Origin: Porpolomopsis calyptriformis
Taxonomy: Eukaryota > Basidiomycota > Agaricomycetes > Agaricales > Hygrophoraceae
Reading direction: 5' to 3'
Length of the DNA: 64,000 bases
NCBI GenBank assembly: GCA_951640195.1
Contig: OX621168.1
Location: forward strand, 1,860,001 to 1,924,000
The notes under the pieces: model-generated
Told to the model about the DNA's origin: nothing
The model's database searches: none
What the model saw: only the letters and a program-made list of their open reading frames with translations
Program-made: the position numbers and the translations under genes
Shown here: piece after piece, positions 1 to 12,063 of the stretch
How the letters are laid out: every line of letters begins with the position of its first letter
Position numbering within the stretch: position 1 is the stretch's first letter

Positions 1-49
1 CATTCTCTGTTTGCGTCTCCCTGCTTACTTGGTTTGATCCGTGTCCCAG

Positions 50-1763
50 ACTGCCAACTTGACCAAGCACCTAGACTTTCTCCGACATTCCTTCAACATC
101 AATCGCTCATCGCCCCCTCCATCTCCACCGACGCAGACCCGCCGTCCTGTGCTCGTCCCAACTACTACCCTGCCAATGCCACGACTGTCACGTCCGCCCG
201 ACGTTCCCGGCATTCATGAAGATGAAGAAGAATGCTCTTCAAGTAACGATCACGAACCACGTCAACCTGAACCGTCGAGTCCTTCTCGGCGGAAAACGAA
301 ACCCAAAGCTCGCTTGCTGGCTTCACGATTACCACTTCCGTATCGGGTGTCTTCTCCTCCGTTGCCTCCTACATTGTCCGCTCGTTCTGCTCCGTATGCT
401 GACTTGGAGGTTTCCCGATCAACTATCAGTAAACGGAAACCAACGAGAAGGCAGAGTGGTTTGTTGAATACGAATGTTGCTGGTGCGAGTGGAGGAGACG
501 CCAACGACTTTTCAGAGGTGCATTTTCTACCAAGGATTCCGAGTCCTGCATTTGGATCTCCCGTCAGACGGGATGTTCAGTTAGATGACGACGATGACAT
601 TGCTGGTTTAGATCCTGCCGCGGAGGCAGATTTCCAGGTTGGAAGACAGGCGTTAAACAGGAATGAGGAGCCCGAGTTGGCTTCCAGAAGGGAGAAGAGG
701 AAAGGGAAGGCCAAGGAATCAGAGAAGGAAAGGGAACGAGATTCCGGTGTCGAGATCCCTCTGCCGAGAGAACGCGAAAGCAAGAGAGTGAGAGAAGATG
801 ATGAGCATGTCAGCATGGCTGAAGGGGCCAAATCAAAGCTCAAAGATGTTACCAACTCGCCAAGGAGCCGGTTGGACCTGCCCCCGCTAGATACCAACGC
901 GACAGGTGCGTGTTTTCCCACTGCTCTTTCAAGACCTTTGGGTATTCACCTTTTCCTCACGCTCATGTCTTATCGCATTGCCTCCGACTAATCGTGATCG
1001 ATATCAAACCGCAGATCCAAACACGCCCCCTTCCACCGCGCCTTCCAGCACACGAACATTGATCTCCGCTCCTGAGGCGACGGCAGGACCGGCATCACAG
1101 TTGCCCACCCCACGTTCGTCTTCCAGCCCCGGTCCACCTGTGTCGTCTGACCTGGAAGCTGCCCCCATAAATGGGAGGGAGAAGCGTGCGAGGAAGAGCG
1201 TCAATTATGCCGAGCCGAAACTGAATACGTTTGTCATCTTTCACTATCAATTTGCTCAGACTGACAAGAGTTCACCACGCAGGAAAATGCGGAAACCCGA
1301 TCCACCACCGGGGACTACATCAACAAGAAAGCGAACTTCAGTTTCAACCGTGGCTCGTACGTCCGCGCCACAATCAGAAGGCAACGTTGACGACCCTGCT
1401 CCCCGATCTTCTATCGAGTGTGAACCAGCACCCAAGGCTGTCAATGGTCGCTCGTCATCTCCACCATCATCCACACGCTCTTCGATGACGGTCTCCTCCC
1501 GTTTGTCATCGGGTTCTCGCCCCTCAGCCTTTACTACAATCAAGCGGAAAAAGTCCCGTCCCCATCTTCTCCCTGACGATGACGAGAGTGATGGTGTGCA
1601 AGCGGATGTGGATGGTGAGTATAGCGTTGGAAAGGGGAACGGGTGGGTAAATGTCGATGGGCGGCGGCGAAGTCATTTGCACAGCATGAAACAGACTTTG
1701 CTTGAGGGAGGTAATGTCAAGATGCCGGAGGATGAGGGAAGGAGGCACAGTATGGCCGTTTGA
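50..1763 (+). CDS. SGO1: Shugoshin (5'-truncated by window edge)
   Basis: Shugoshin protects centromeric cohesin, through PP2A, and acts in chromosome segregation. The C-terminal basic motif is diagnostic: RKSVNYAEPKLNT joined across an intron to KMRKPDPPPG. The window begins inside an upstream intron whose acceptor ends at 49. The first visible exon (50-905) opens with TANLTKHLDFLRHSFNI, which fits the end of the N-terminal coiled coil. The middle is low-complexity Ser/Pro/Arg-rich, as usual in this family. Introns are read at 906-1014 and 1229-1282; a third (about 1615-1684) is possible but unproven. The stop is at 1761. The second intron is 54 bases with no stop codon, so retention would insert 18 residues inside the motif. 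The start codon and most of the coiled coil lie before base 1. Confidence 0.85.
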
Positions 1764-1935
1764 CGGTTGGTAATTTGGCTTGTCCATGGGTCTGGCAATT
1801 TTTTGCATTATGAGGGGGACATCCAGCAATGTAATTATAGTCGAACCTATCTGTAAGCATGCGATTCGGTAGCAAACTCCTATACCATCTCCAAAACACG
1901 TATGAAAAAAGAAAATTCTTCGGGGAGGCTAAAAA

Positions 1936-2022
1936 TGCCCAAGCCGAGAATCGAACTCGAGACCCTTGCATAGGTTTAGTTATCCACATAAGTACAATGC
2001 TCTACCGCTGAGCTACTCGGGC
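1936..2022 (-). tRNA. Intron-containing tRNA, probably Ile(UAU)
   Basis: Read on the minus strand, a full cloverleaf can be folded. The acceptor stem is GCCCGAG/CTTGGGC with discriminator A, the D arm is GCTC/GAGC, the anticodon stem is TTGTA/TGCAA, and the T arm has loop TTCGATT. The anticodon loop is 22 nt, which implies an intron of about 15 nt at the usual 37/38 position. With U33 fixed, the anticodon reads UAU (Ile, codon AUA). Base 37 would be G rather than the expected A, so the identity is less certain than the gene itself. Confidence 0.8.
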
Positions 2023-2130
2023 AATGTCACCGATTAGCCGAAAGATTCTCAAAGGGTAACGTGACCCCAATCAGGTACCCTACACGTGACCGTTTATCGT
2101 TTATCGTCCACTTGCAACAAACAACAACCG

Positions 2131-4394
2131 ATGGCGGGGACCTCGCGTTATCACTCCAGAACGGCCTCAGCAATGAGGCAGGAAGAGGAAGAGAGTGGCT
2201 CGGATGGGGGGGACGCCCCTACTTTTAATTATCCACCCGTCCAAAATCGTATCTTTCAAAAGCCCAATGGGGAGCCAGTCTGCTTCTTGTTACATCGAAG
2301 TCTACGACCTGGCCGGGCAGAGTATATCGAAAGGCAAATCATGGTATGTTTCAGTACCTTTGTAAAGTTTAAATCTATACCGTCGTAACAGGAAAATGGT
2401 GGTATGGTAGTGGAAACTTTGGATGAAGTGGATACAATTATAGCGGATTCCACTGGCGCTTCAATCACCTCCGTTGAACAGCTGCAGAGGCAATATGGGT
2501 GCTCTGCTGATCCACAATTGAGGAAGATACACGTCGAAGATCATCACTTTATCGCGAAATGTGTGGCTCGGAAGAGATTTTTTCATTCGGCACCGGTGAA
2601 GCAAGGACTAGGTGGACCTCGAGGCGGAATGTACGCGTTCTTTATCTAGTTCTGTCCTTGCAAATTGTTACTGATTCCCGTTGGTTCAGTAATCGAGTTA
2701 AATTCACGGTTGAAGATAGACTTAATCTTTGCCAGTACATCGCTAGCAGGCGACCAGACAAGGAGAGCGGAGGCCGTGCCGGAAACCTGCTCTATCAGGA
2801 ACTAGTCGAGTTGGTACGCCGAACACTTTTACATTGTGTGTTGCATCTCACTTCTTATCAACCAAAGGCACCAGTATATGAAGATGATCTTCAGGAATAT
2901 AGCTGGGTAAAGCGGCACACCTGGCAATCTTGGAGAGAGCACTATCAAAAGAACCAACAGGAGCTAGACCAACTCATTGATGTATACGTAGCGCAATATC
3001 CTCCCCAACCAGCCGTGGTGGATCATCGCGACCGCAGATATGGAAGAGCTGGGCGCTTTCGCCAACCTTCTGCTCGTGAGTCTAGGTCTCGGCCGGAAAC
3101 AGACGACGATTCGGAGGCAGATCGTGACGAATTAGATCTGCCAGATACAACCACCGTAGAGCAGCAAAGAGCTGACTCTGATGCGCAAGTCTCGTCTGAG
3201 ACCAATCGCATCTTGGCTCAAGAAAAGGGGAAAGGGAGGGCGTTTGATTTCGTTCCTTCCCTTCCAGAACAGGATCTACTAAATTTTCAAGATAACTATG
3301 ATGAGTTAGTTTTCCTTGTTGATTGTCAAGTTCTTTTTGGCTCAGACCTGATGTTCAGCTTATTCGATATCAACATGTTTCCTGTCGATGACTCTGGCCC
3401 GTCGCGTAGCCAGCAGACACCCTTTCCTGACCCTACACAAACCACTCTTGTTGGGACTGCCCCTTACGTCTCGCCTAGATTGACGCAGCAATCCAGCAAC
3501 CATGTTCCCCGTCCGGTCGACGAAAATATCTTCTCCCAGGATCCTGTACCTTACGCCTCGCCCAGTTTGACGCAAGAATCCGGCAACCATGTCCACCGTC
3601 CCGTCGACGAAAATATTCTCTCCCAAGGCAGTCCTGCACCGACCCCGACTGCTACCACTCAAACTCAGAGGGCGACTTCTCCCCCTCGTGGTCGATCGCG
3701 GCGTGTCAGGAACGTCTACAGGTCTTCAAAACAACCTGCGAAGAAGGCTGCGGCGTCTACTGTGGACGACAGTGCACCGTATCGGAATACTCGTTCTCGT
3801 TCTCGATCTGTCCAACCTATCTCGTTACCTAAGAAGATAGCACGGACACGTAGACAAAAAGCGCAGCCCGCGTTACCCGTAATAGAGGACCGCCCAGAGG
3901 AAGAAGCAGCGGGAGAAGAATTTCCCGTTGGTGAAACGTTTGAGGTGCAATACGTTGCCGATCAATTAGTCGCGAATGACCCCAACGAGAGCCATCGAGA
4001 TGCGACTTCCGTGGACGACAGAGACCAACTTGATTCCGACGATCAACAGACGCGAGATGCTTTGCGAGGTTCCTCGCACGTTCCAGAGGACGACGACAGT
4101 GCTTCCGAGTCAGAACTCGCACTAAGGCGGAAAGCACGGAGCTATCGACGAGGGCCTGCTACGGCCGTGAATGACTTTGAGGTCACTCATTCCCCGCAGG
4201 GCACCAAGCCGTCGGTGACACCCTTTGGCCGAGGTCGGAAGAGAAACCGGTCGAAATCGAGCCAAGATTCGACTCATTTCCCGTCTCCGGGTACTCGAGC
4301 CTTCAAGGCGAGGACTGAGCTCGAAGTAAAAGAAAGACGTACTCCGTATGTACCTCCCCGGGGTACGAGGGCTGCTGCTCTCAGGAAACGATAG
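2131..4394 (+). CDS. RAP1: Rap1-like telomere-binding protein (BRCT-like plus Myb)
   Basis: Rap1/TERF2IP proteins bind or cap telomeres within shelterin-like complexes. Exons are read as 2131-2343, 2392-2630, 2690-2813, 2868-3304 and 3359-4394, all frame-consistent. The N-terminal part (FQKPNGEPVCFLL... ENGGMVVETLDEVDTII) fits the BRCT-like region of Rap1. It is followed by a typical Rap1 Myb domain: NRVKFTVEDRLNLCQYIA, then GNLLYQEL, then KRHTWQSWREHYQKN. The rest is long, acidic and Ser/Arg-rich with basic stretches near the end. No clear RCT domain could be recognised by eye. The introns at 2814-2867 and 3305-3358 are each 54 bases without stop codons, so exact splicing needs transcript support. 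The gene lies between SGO1 and PRP4 on the same strand. Confidence 0.8.
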
Positions 4395-4626
4395 GTAACT
4401 TATGCCAACTAATATCTTAACTGTACATAGTCAATACCCCCTCAAACCTTTCATTGTAGCTATATCATATTTGGGTCTGCCACCGCACGGACCATTTGTA
4501 CACAAACGCCTGACAGTAAACAACGCCTCCCGTAGCTCCGACTTCCATCGAGCTACCAGCCTTTTTCGCTTACTCCACTCATCCCTTATCGTGCGGTGCC
4601 CCGTAAACCAAATTTTAACTTTGAAG

Positions 4627-7200
<2,574 letters not shown>

Positions 7201-7896
7201 GCTGGGGTAGCTGTGTTTTTATACTTATTCGTAGTCGTGTTGTACTACAATTCATTCGAAAGCGGTGTGCTCATTCCGTCGGGATCTGTGATTACGCCTA
7301 GCGATAAAATCGGGTTGGAGTCCCCTCAAGCAGTGCTCGAGGGGTGAGGGCGATCGCGTCATTGATCGGTGTGGCATGCGAAAGACACGTGTGAGAGGCC
7401 CAGTCCGGTTCTCGAAGGCGTTCGCATGTGACGAATGATCGGTTGCGGTCCGGCGAAAGGATTGGAGTATCACGATATTGTGGAGGATACCGCGGGTTTA
7501 TACTCATCAAAGTCGTTGTTCTCAAAAACTTGGTTGGTTTCCACGGCTTTATGAACAAGTGGTTGAGGCCGTGTTGGGTAGAAGGGCAGGAACCCTAACC
7601 CGAGTATAGGATTCCTGTGGTTGGGGACCGCACTGCCTTTTCGTATTTTTAATGCCACCGGATATTTCTCATATGTGACAGATAACGCTGTGCTCGTGTC
7701 GACAGAAGATTGAAACGAGATGTGATATTGAGAACGTGATTGAAATACATTGATATATGCTATATGATAATGAGACGGTCGGGAAGGGGGTACCTGTGGT
7801 GAAACACTAGGAGGGAAATTAATCTATCGGGTAAGATATCGAGGGCGAATGCGAGGGGATACAATGAGGTGGGGGACATTGATATGATTGATTTGG
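7201..7896. other. Intergenic, no supported gene
   Basis: Between the PRP4 stop and the next gene I see no conserved coding signal. Short minus-strand open frames (for example around 7470-7650) have no recognisable domain or splice-supported extension. Confidence 0.5.
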
Positions 7897-8373
7897 CTAG
7901 GATGATTCCAAGTTGATGGTGGTTGAGAGGCCGCTGCGGACATAGGTTCTTGGGACATCGTGGTCGAGGAGAATCTTGCGACGGATCGGTTTGCCGACGG
8001 CGTGGACACGATGGAGGAGGATTCCGGCGACGATTTTTGAGCGGGACTCGCTGTCTGGAGCGGATGCGATTTGTGCGGGGACGACCGAGGGGGTTGTCAG
8101 GGTCGGGGTTGGGGTGGGTGGTGGTGGTGGTGGGGAACTGATGGTGGGGGATGATTTTGGAGGGGAAGGATGGGCGTCGTAGATGACGGTGCGGGTCGGG
8201 TTGAAGTCGTGGTCGTCTGGGGCGAGGTAGGGGATGTGCTCTTGTCTGTCTGGTGAGAGACGAAGAGGGAGGCGGTGGGCCCGTTTGCTCGGATGTTTGG
8301 ACATGAGTCCACCGAGGTTGAGGAGGATGTTGGAGTGAGATGAAGAGGAGAGGGTGATGTTTCTGATAGGCAT
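7897..8373 (-). CDS. Small hypothetical protein with C-terminal VA...RR...YVxSxLS motif
   Basis: This is a single open frame of about 158 residues. It is not a known family to me. The in-frame ATG at 8373 (MPIRNITL) is preferred over the GTG further upstream. The centre is proline-rich (PPPPPPTPTPTLTT). The C terminus runs KIVAGILLHRVHAVGKPIRRK followed by RTYVRSGLSTTINL. That ending resembles the C termini of the proline-rich P proteins (9905-11719 and copies) and of the protein at 41409-42317. It is divergent from the wax-synthase gene, about 125 bases away. No signal peptide or membrane segment is seen. Confidence 0.55.
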   Translation of the reverse strand: MPIRNITLSSSSHSNILLNLGGLMSKHPSKRAHRLPLRLSPDRQEHIPYLAPDDHDFNPTRTVIYDAHPSPPKSSPTISSPPPPPPTPTPTLTTPSVVPAQIASAPDSESRSKIVAGILLHRVHAVGKPIRRKILLDHDVPRTYVRSGLSTTINLESS

Positions 8374-8499
8374 GTTTCTGGTGGAGATGGTGGTGGTAAT
8401 GGTTGAAGAGCGTTTAAGAAACAATAACACACGTGTAAGAAAGAAAGAATCAAAGATAAGATAAGATAAGAATAATTTCTTTTTCTTTTTTTTTTTGTC

Positions 8500-9732
8500 A
8501 TGCTCTCCCGCCAGTTCATTGGATCCTTCCTTCCTCTCGTCTTCATTCCGTCCGATGCTATACCGTCGTTTATCATCGCTTTCTCGCTCTTCTTTGCTTC
8601 CATCTATTCCACCACGTCGAAAAAATCGTTATTTCTCTTCCGTCTCGCGCTCGCCCCAGTCACCATCTATTATTTCTACGATTTCGGTTATGGCCCCTAC
8701 TGGACGCAGACCAGGGGCGTCGAGGCAGGAATAGCGACCGTATCGGTCTACGGCATCATGCGCGTGCTTGAAACGACCTTTACCTCGCTCGTAGAAAAAA
8801 AACTGCCGTACTGGATCACTGACGGTAAACCAGTGCCGGTTCCAACCACTTTCGTGGACCGCGTCGCGTACTCGTTCGACCTCGCTACCTCTCTCAGAGG
8901 CACCAGCTGGTTCCCCGCCACCCACTGGAACTGGGCGCCCAAGTCCGTCCTCAACACGCCCAACCAGCTCATGAGCCGAGCCCAGTTCGTCGTGACCGGG
9001 TTCATGTCCCTGATTGGTCAATACCTCATCATAGACATCGTCGATACCATCATCAAGTCTCGCACATGGCACTCTTTAGAACCATACCCCGTCTCCGGTT
9101 TGCCCATACCCGCCCAGCTCGTGTTCACCGTCTGTTTGTGCCTCCAAACTTTTCTCGCCATCATCTTCCCCTACACGTTCATCTCGACCATCACCGTCCT
9201 TCTTGGCTCGAACCCGAACGGATGGCCGCCCATGTTCGACGCCCCGTTCACCGCGACCTCCCTCGCCGACTTCTGGGCCCGCCGCTGGCACGCCATCTTC
9301 CGCCGCGTGTTCGCCCGTCTCTCCCGGCTCGTGCTCCACATCCTCCCCCTCCACTCCCGCCTCGTCCGCGCCGTCGTCATCTTCACCCTCTCCGCCCTGC
9401 TCCACATCATGGTCATGGACAGGGTTCACAAGGATTCCAAGACGATCGGAGAACGTCCCCGGTCCCTGCTCGATCAGGCCACCTTTGTATTTTTCTGGCT
9501 CCAACCGTTGGGTTTGGTAATCGAAGCGTTTCTCATTGTCCCCCTTGGCAACAAGCTCTTGCCCGTCCGATTGAGGACGGAAGTAGGGCGGGCATGGGCC
9601 TGGCTGTTTTTGATATTCTCCGGAAGATACTGGGCCGATGTTTGGGTCCGCAATGGCTTGTGGGACAAGACTGAAAAGGTCGTAGGCTATTCTGTCATCC
9701 GTGGAGTGAAAGATGGAGAGTGGATGCTGTAA
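8500..9732 (+). CDS. Wax-synthase-domain membrane protein (MBOAT-like acyltransferase)
   Basis: This is an intronless 410-residue polytopic membrane protein. Hydrophobic segments include IIAFSLFFASIY, an APVTIYYFYDF region, FVVTGFMSLIGQYLIIDIV, LVFTVCLCLQTFLAIIFPYTFI, VVIFTLSALLHIMVMD and AWLFLIFSGRYWADVW. The central SLADFWARRWHAIFRRVF and the histidine in SALLHIMVMD fit the wax-synthase domain of fungal and plant membrane acyltransferases, which use acyl-CoA to acylate alcohols or terpenoids. In fungi such proteins often serve secondary metabolism, but no biosynthetic core enzyme is present here, so the substrate is unknown. The start ATG at 8500 follows a T-rich tract. Confidence 0.75.
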   Translation: MLSRQFIGSFLPLVFIPSDAIPSFIIAFSLFFASIYSTTSKKSLFLFRLALAPVTIYYFYDFGYGPYWTQTRGVEAGIATVSVYGIMRVLETTFTSLVEKKLPYWITDGKPVPVPTTFVDRVAYSFDLATSLRGTSWFPATHWNWAPKSVLNTPNQLMSRAQFVVTGFMSLIGQYLIIDIVDTIIKSRTWHSLEPYPVSGLPIPAQLVFTVCLCLQTFLAIIFPYTFISTITVLLGSNPNGWPPMFDAPFTATSLADFWARRWHAIFRRVFARLSRLVLHILPLHSRLVRAVVIFTLSALLHIMVMDRVHKDSKTIGERPRSLLDQATFVFFWLQPLGLVIEAFLIVPLGNKLLPVRLRTEVGRAWAWLFLIFSGRYWADVWVRNGLWDKTEKVVGYSVIRGVKDGEWML

Positions 9733-9904
9733 ATACCTCCTCAGTAAATAATTTTTTTAAAAGTGTTCGGGGTCCTTTTTGTGGCTACTCGAGTCGTGGT
9801 TTTCGTTTGGTTTCGTCTCTTCATCATCTCCTCATCATCCCTTCCTCTCCTCATCCTCTCATCATCCCCTCCTCCTCATAGTCCTACCATGCTCCAGTAA
9901 CATC

Positions 9905-11719
9905 ATGAATTCCGTTCATAATCAACCATTCACCCATCCTTTATTCAACCTTCTCATCATCCCTCACCAAGGATCCGACCCTTTACCTTTCACATACCCA
10001 CAATTCCCCATCTATCCCTCCCCCCCCTCCACAAGTTCTTACCCAAAGAAAAGTATTCCTCTCCCTGGAATATACCCTGCATCGCCATCCATCTTTGGCC
10101 GCCTTCTCGACTCTCCTCTCCTTATCCGACACCGCCATCATACTCCCATTTCCCCCCCTGCAACACTCCCCACTACCACCCTAGCCCTCCCAGACCCAAA
10201 TATCATCAATGAGCCATCAATCAAAGACGGAGACGGGCTCGCCTCCCTCCAGCTCCTCTCTCCTCTCTCCCCAGTTTGGAAATCGACCGATGGACTCGTC
10301 CCGGAACCGCATGGGATCCCCAGCTTAGAGCGGATCCATCCCGATGACGATAACGATCCCTGGCTCACCCCACCCGACTCGTTCCCTCGTTCTCCCCCGC
10401 AATCACCACTACCCTCTTGCCCGACATTGCCTCTCTGTGATGGCGGAAATCACTCACTTTCACATACGGAGACGCCGCAATCCGCACCCGATCAATGGCC
10501 GCTATGCCCATTGTCTACCCCACCCCTTTCACCCGAATTGACAGCTCTTTCCATATCCAACTCTGGTACACCCCAGCCTACTCGACCATTTCTACATCTT
10601 CAAATACCAGAGCCTCATACTGGCCGCAAGCATTTCAACAATGAGAAGGTTTCTTTTCCGGATGTGATGGATTCTTCTTTTCTTCCTCCTCCATTCCCCC
10701 ATCCCGTCACTCCCCCACTCGAAAGTCTACCACTCGATCCGCTCGACCTTAGTCTAACCCCTCCGGCCCAATCTCCCTCCCCGTCTCGACGACTGTTTGC
10801 CCCACTCCCTGAACTTGATCCTGGCGAAGAACCGTTGTTCACCCCGCCCTCCCCGTTCAGCCCACCTCAACAGCTTCTCTCCCTCCCTGGCGCAGACACA
10901 GACGAGGACTTGATCCCTGCCGATCTATCCTCACCGAATTTCATCCCAGAGCCATTATTATCGGCGCCGACGTCGATGTCGACAGTAGCGTCATCACCGC
11001 CCTCGTTCCTTGCCATGCCCCCGCGGACGAACAGTCTGCTGCTGATCGATGACCCGAATGATATACCGACCCCGCGGTCGCCCTCACCTGAGAATTACGA
11101 TCTGGACATCCCGCTGTTACTCGAGGAGGCCGCGAGTGATGATCCTGATCTGAAGAAACTGTGTGAACTGCGAAGGAAGGCAATCGCGGCTGAGCGGGCG
11201 GCAAGGCAACTTGAGACCCAAATGTTGTTGGCGCAAGGCGCTGGTGCTGGTGCTAGTAGCAATGCTGGTGCGGGTGTTGCTGGCAGTAGTGGCGCTGCTG
11301 CTGCTGCTGCCGCTTTGCATGCCAGGGCTGAGGCGAGAAGAGTGAGGAAGAGAGAGAAGGAAAAGAGTAGGGAGATTGGGGCGTTGTTGAGGTTAAAGTT
11401 GGGGGGTGATCTGATGGGAAAGGGTAAAAGCCAAGAGGGAAAGGAAGGGGAAGAGATCGGGACGAAGATGGCGGTTCCAGAAGGGAATGGAACCGTGGGC
11501 AGTACGTCCAAGAGGGTGATCAATAGCTTGTCGCAGTTGGTGGCGCGAATGATGTTTAGGAGGAACGAGACGTCGAGACCTCTGGCGAACCGCAAGTCGG
11601 CCGGTCGGCGGGATTATGTCAAGTCTTCGTTATCTCAATCGATGCTCATCGTTGCTGATGATGATGATGATGATGACGATGACGGTAATGATCATGTCAT
11701 GCTTGGAGTGGACGGATAA
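9905..11719 (+). CDS. Proline-rich protein P1, only intact copy of the repeated P family
   Basis: This is an intronless frame of about 604 residues from the ATG at 9905. Function is unknown. The N-terminal two-thirds is Pro/Ser/Leu-rich with SPP, TPP and PPSPF blocks. The C-terminal third is more ordered: PENYDLDIPLLLEEAASDD, a charged helix KKLCELRRKAIAAERAARQL, an Ala/Gly run, basic ARRVRKREKEKSREIGALLR, then LSQLVARMMFRRNETSRPLA and DYVKSSLSQSM. It ends in a poly-Asp tract (GAT microsatellite). Its 3' end faces the 3' end of NLR1, an arrangement repeated at other copies. The other copies carry frameshifts or stops. P1 diverges from them at the N terminus. No signal peptide or membrane segment is seen. 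Confidence 0.6.
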   Translation: MNSVHNQPFTHPLFNLLIIPHQGSDPLPFTYPQFPIYPSPPSTSSYPKKSIPLPGIYPASPSIFGRLLDSPLLIRHRHHTPISPPATLPTTTLALPDPNIINEPSIKDGDGLASLQLLSPLSPVWKSTDGLVPEPHGIPSLERIHPDDDNDPWLTPPDSFPRSPPQSPLPSCPTLPLCDGGNHSLSHTETPQSAPDQWPLCPLSTPPLSPELTALSISNSGTPQPTRPFLHLQIPEPHTGRKHFNNEKVSFPDVMDSSFLPPPFPHPVTPPLESLPLDPLDLSLTPPAQSPSPSRRLFAPLPELDPGEEPLFTPPSPFSPPQQLLSLPGADTDEDLIPADLSSPNFIPEPLLSAPTSMSTVASSPPSFLAMPPRTNSLLLIDDPNDIPTPRSPSPENYDLDIPLLLEEAASDDPDLKKLCELRRKAIAAERAARQLETQMLLAQGAGAGASSNAGAGVAGSSGAAAAAAALHARAEARRVRKREKEKSREIGALLRLKLGGDLMGKGKSQEGKEGEEIGTKMAVPEGNGTVGSTSKRVINSLSQLVARMMFRRNETSRPLANRKSAGRRDYVKSSLSQSMLIVADDDDDDDDDGNDHVMLGVDG

Positions 11720-12063
11720 CATGAAAAAGAAAACAGGTTCGTGATTCGTTTTCCTTTTGCATTTCTCAGTCTGATGGATATTACAGGTTTTTTTTTCTTT
11801 CTTTTTTTTTTGTCGATGTACCATAAATCGGAACGACAGATGGTTTCCATGTAGCTTTTAGTAGTGTTCACGCTCTCAATACCCACTGAGAAAATACTAT
11901 TTTCATCGGTGAGAACTGGACTTGGTATTGATATCTTTACAACCGCCCGATTATCAGGTACGTCTATCCATGGCCTTCCGGCTGATGTAGAAAGGTAGAA
12001 TGACGGAAAGAACCATTCAGTTTTACCTAGTCAAGATGTTATAGGAATGAACGTACATTTACA
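11720..12063. repeat. Duplicated P/NLR tail-to-tail spacer, copy 1
   Basis: This spacer between the P and NLR stop codons recurs almost verbatim at 25331-25731, 30869-31277 and, inverted, 49958-50361. Shared landmarks are CATGAAAAAGAAAACAGGTT, a poly-T/C tract followed by GTCGATGTA, and AGTCAAGATGTTATAGGAAT before the NLR 3' end. It presumably holds both 3' UTRs. Confidence 0.8.

Noticed and set aside
7252..7658. Short minus-strand open frames after PRP4
   Set aside because: Unsupported composition, no conserved motif, and the frames do not join through convincing introns.
8097..8603. Long minus-strand open frame overlapping the 5' region of the wax-synthase gene
   Set aside because: It overlaps two better-supported genes and shows low-complexity Thr/Pro runs typical of a shadow frame.
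9066..9674. Arg/Pro-rich frame within the wax-synthase gene
   Set aside because: A GC-rich shadow frame on the same strand; the membrane protein frame is clearly the coding one.
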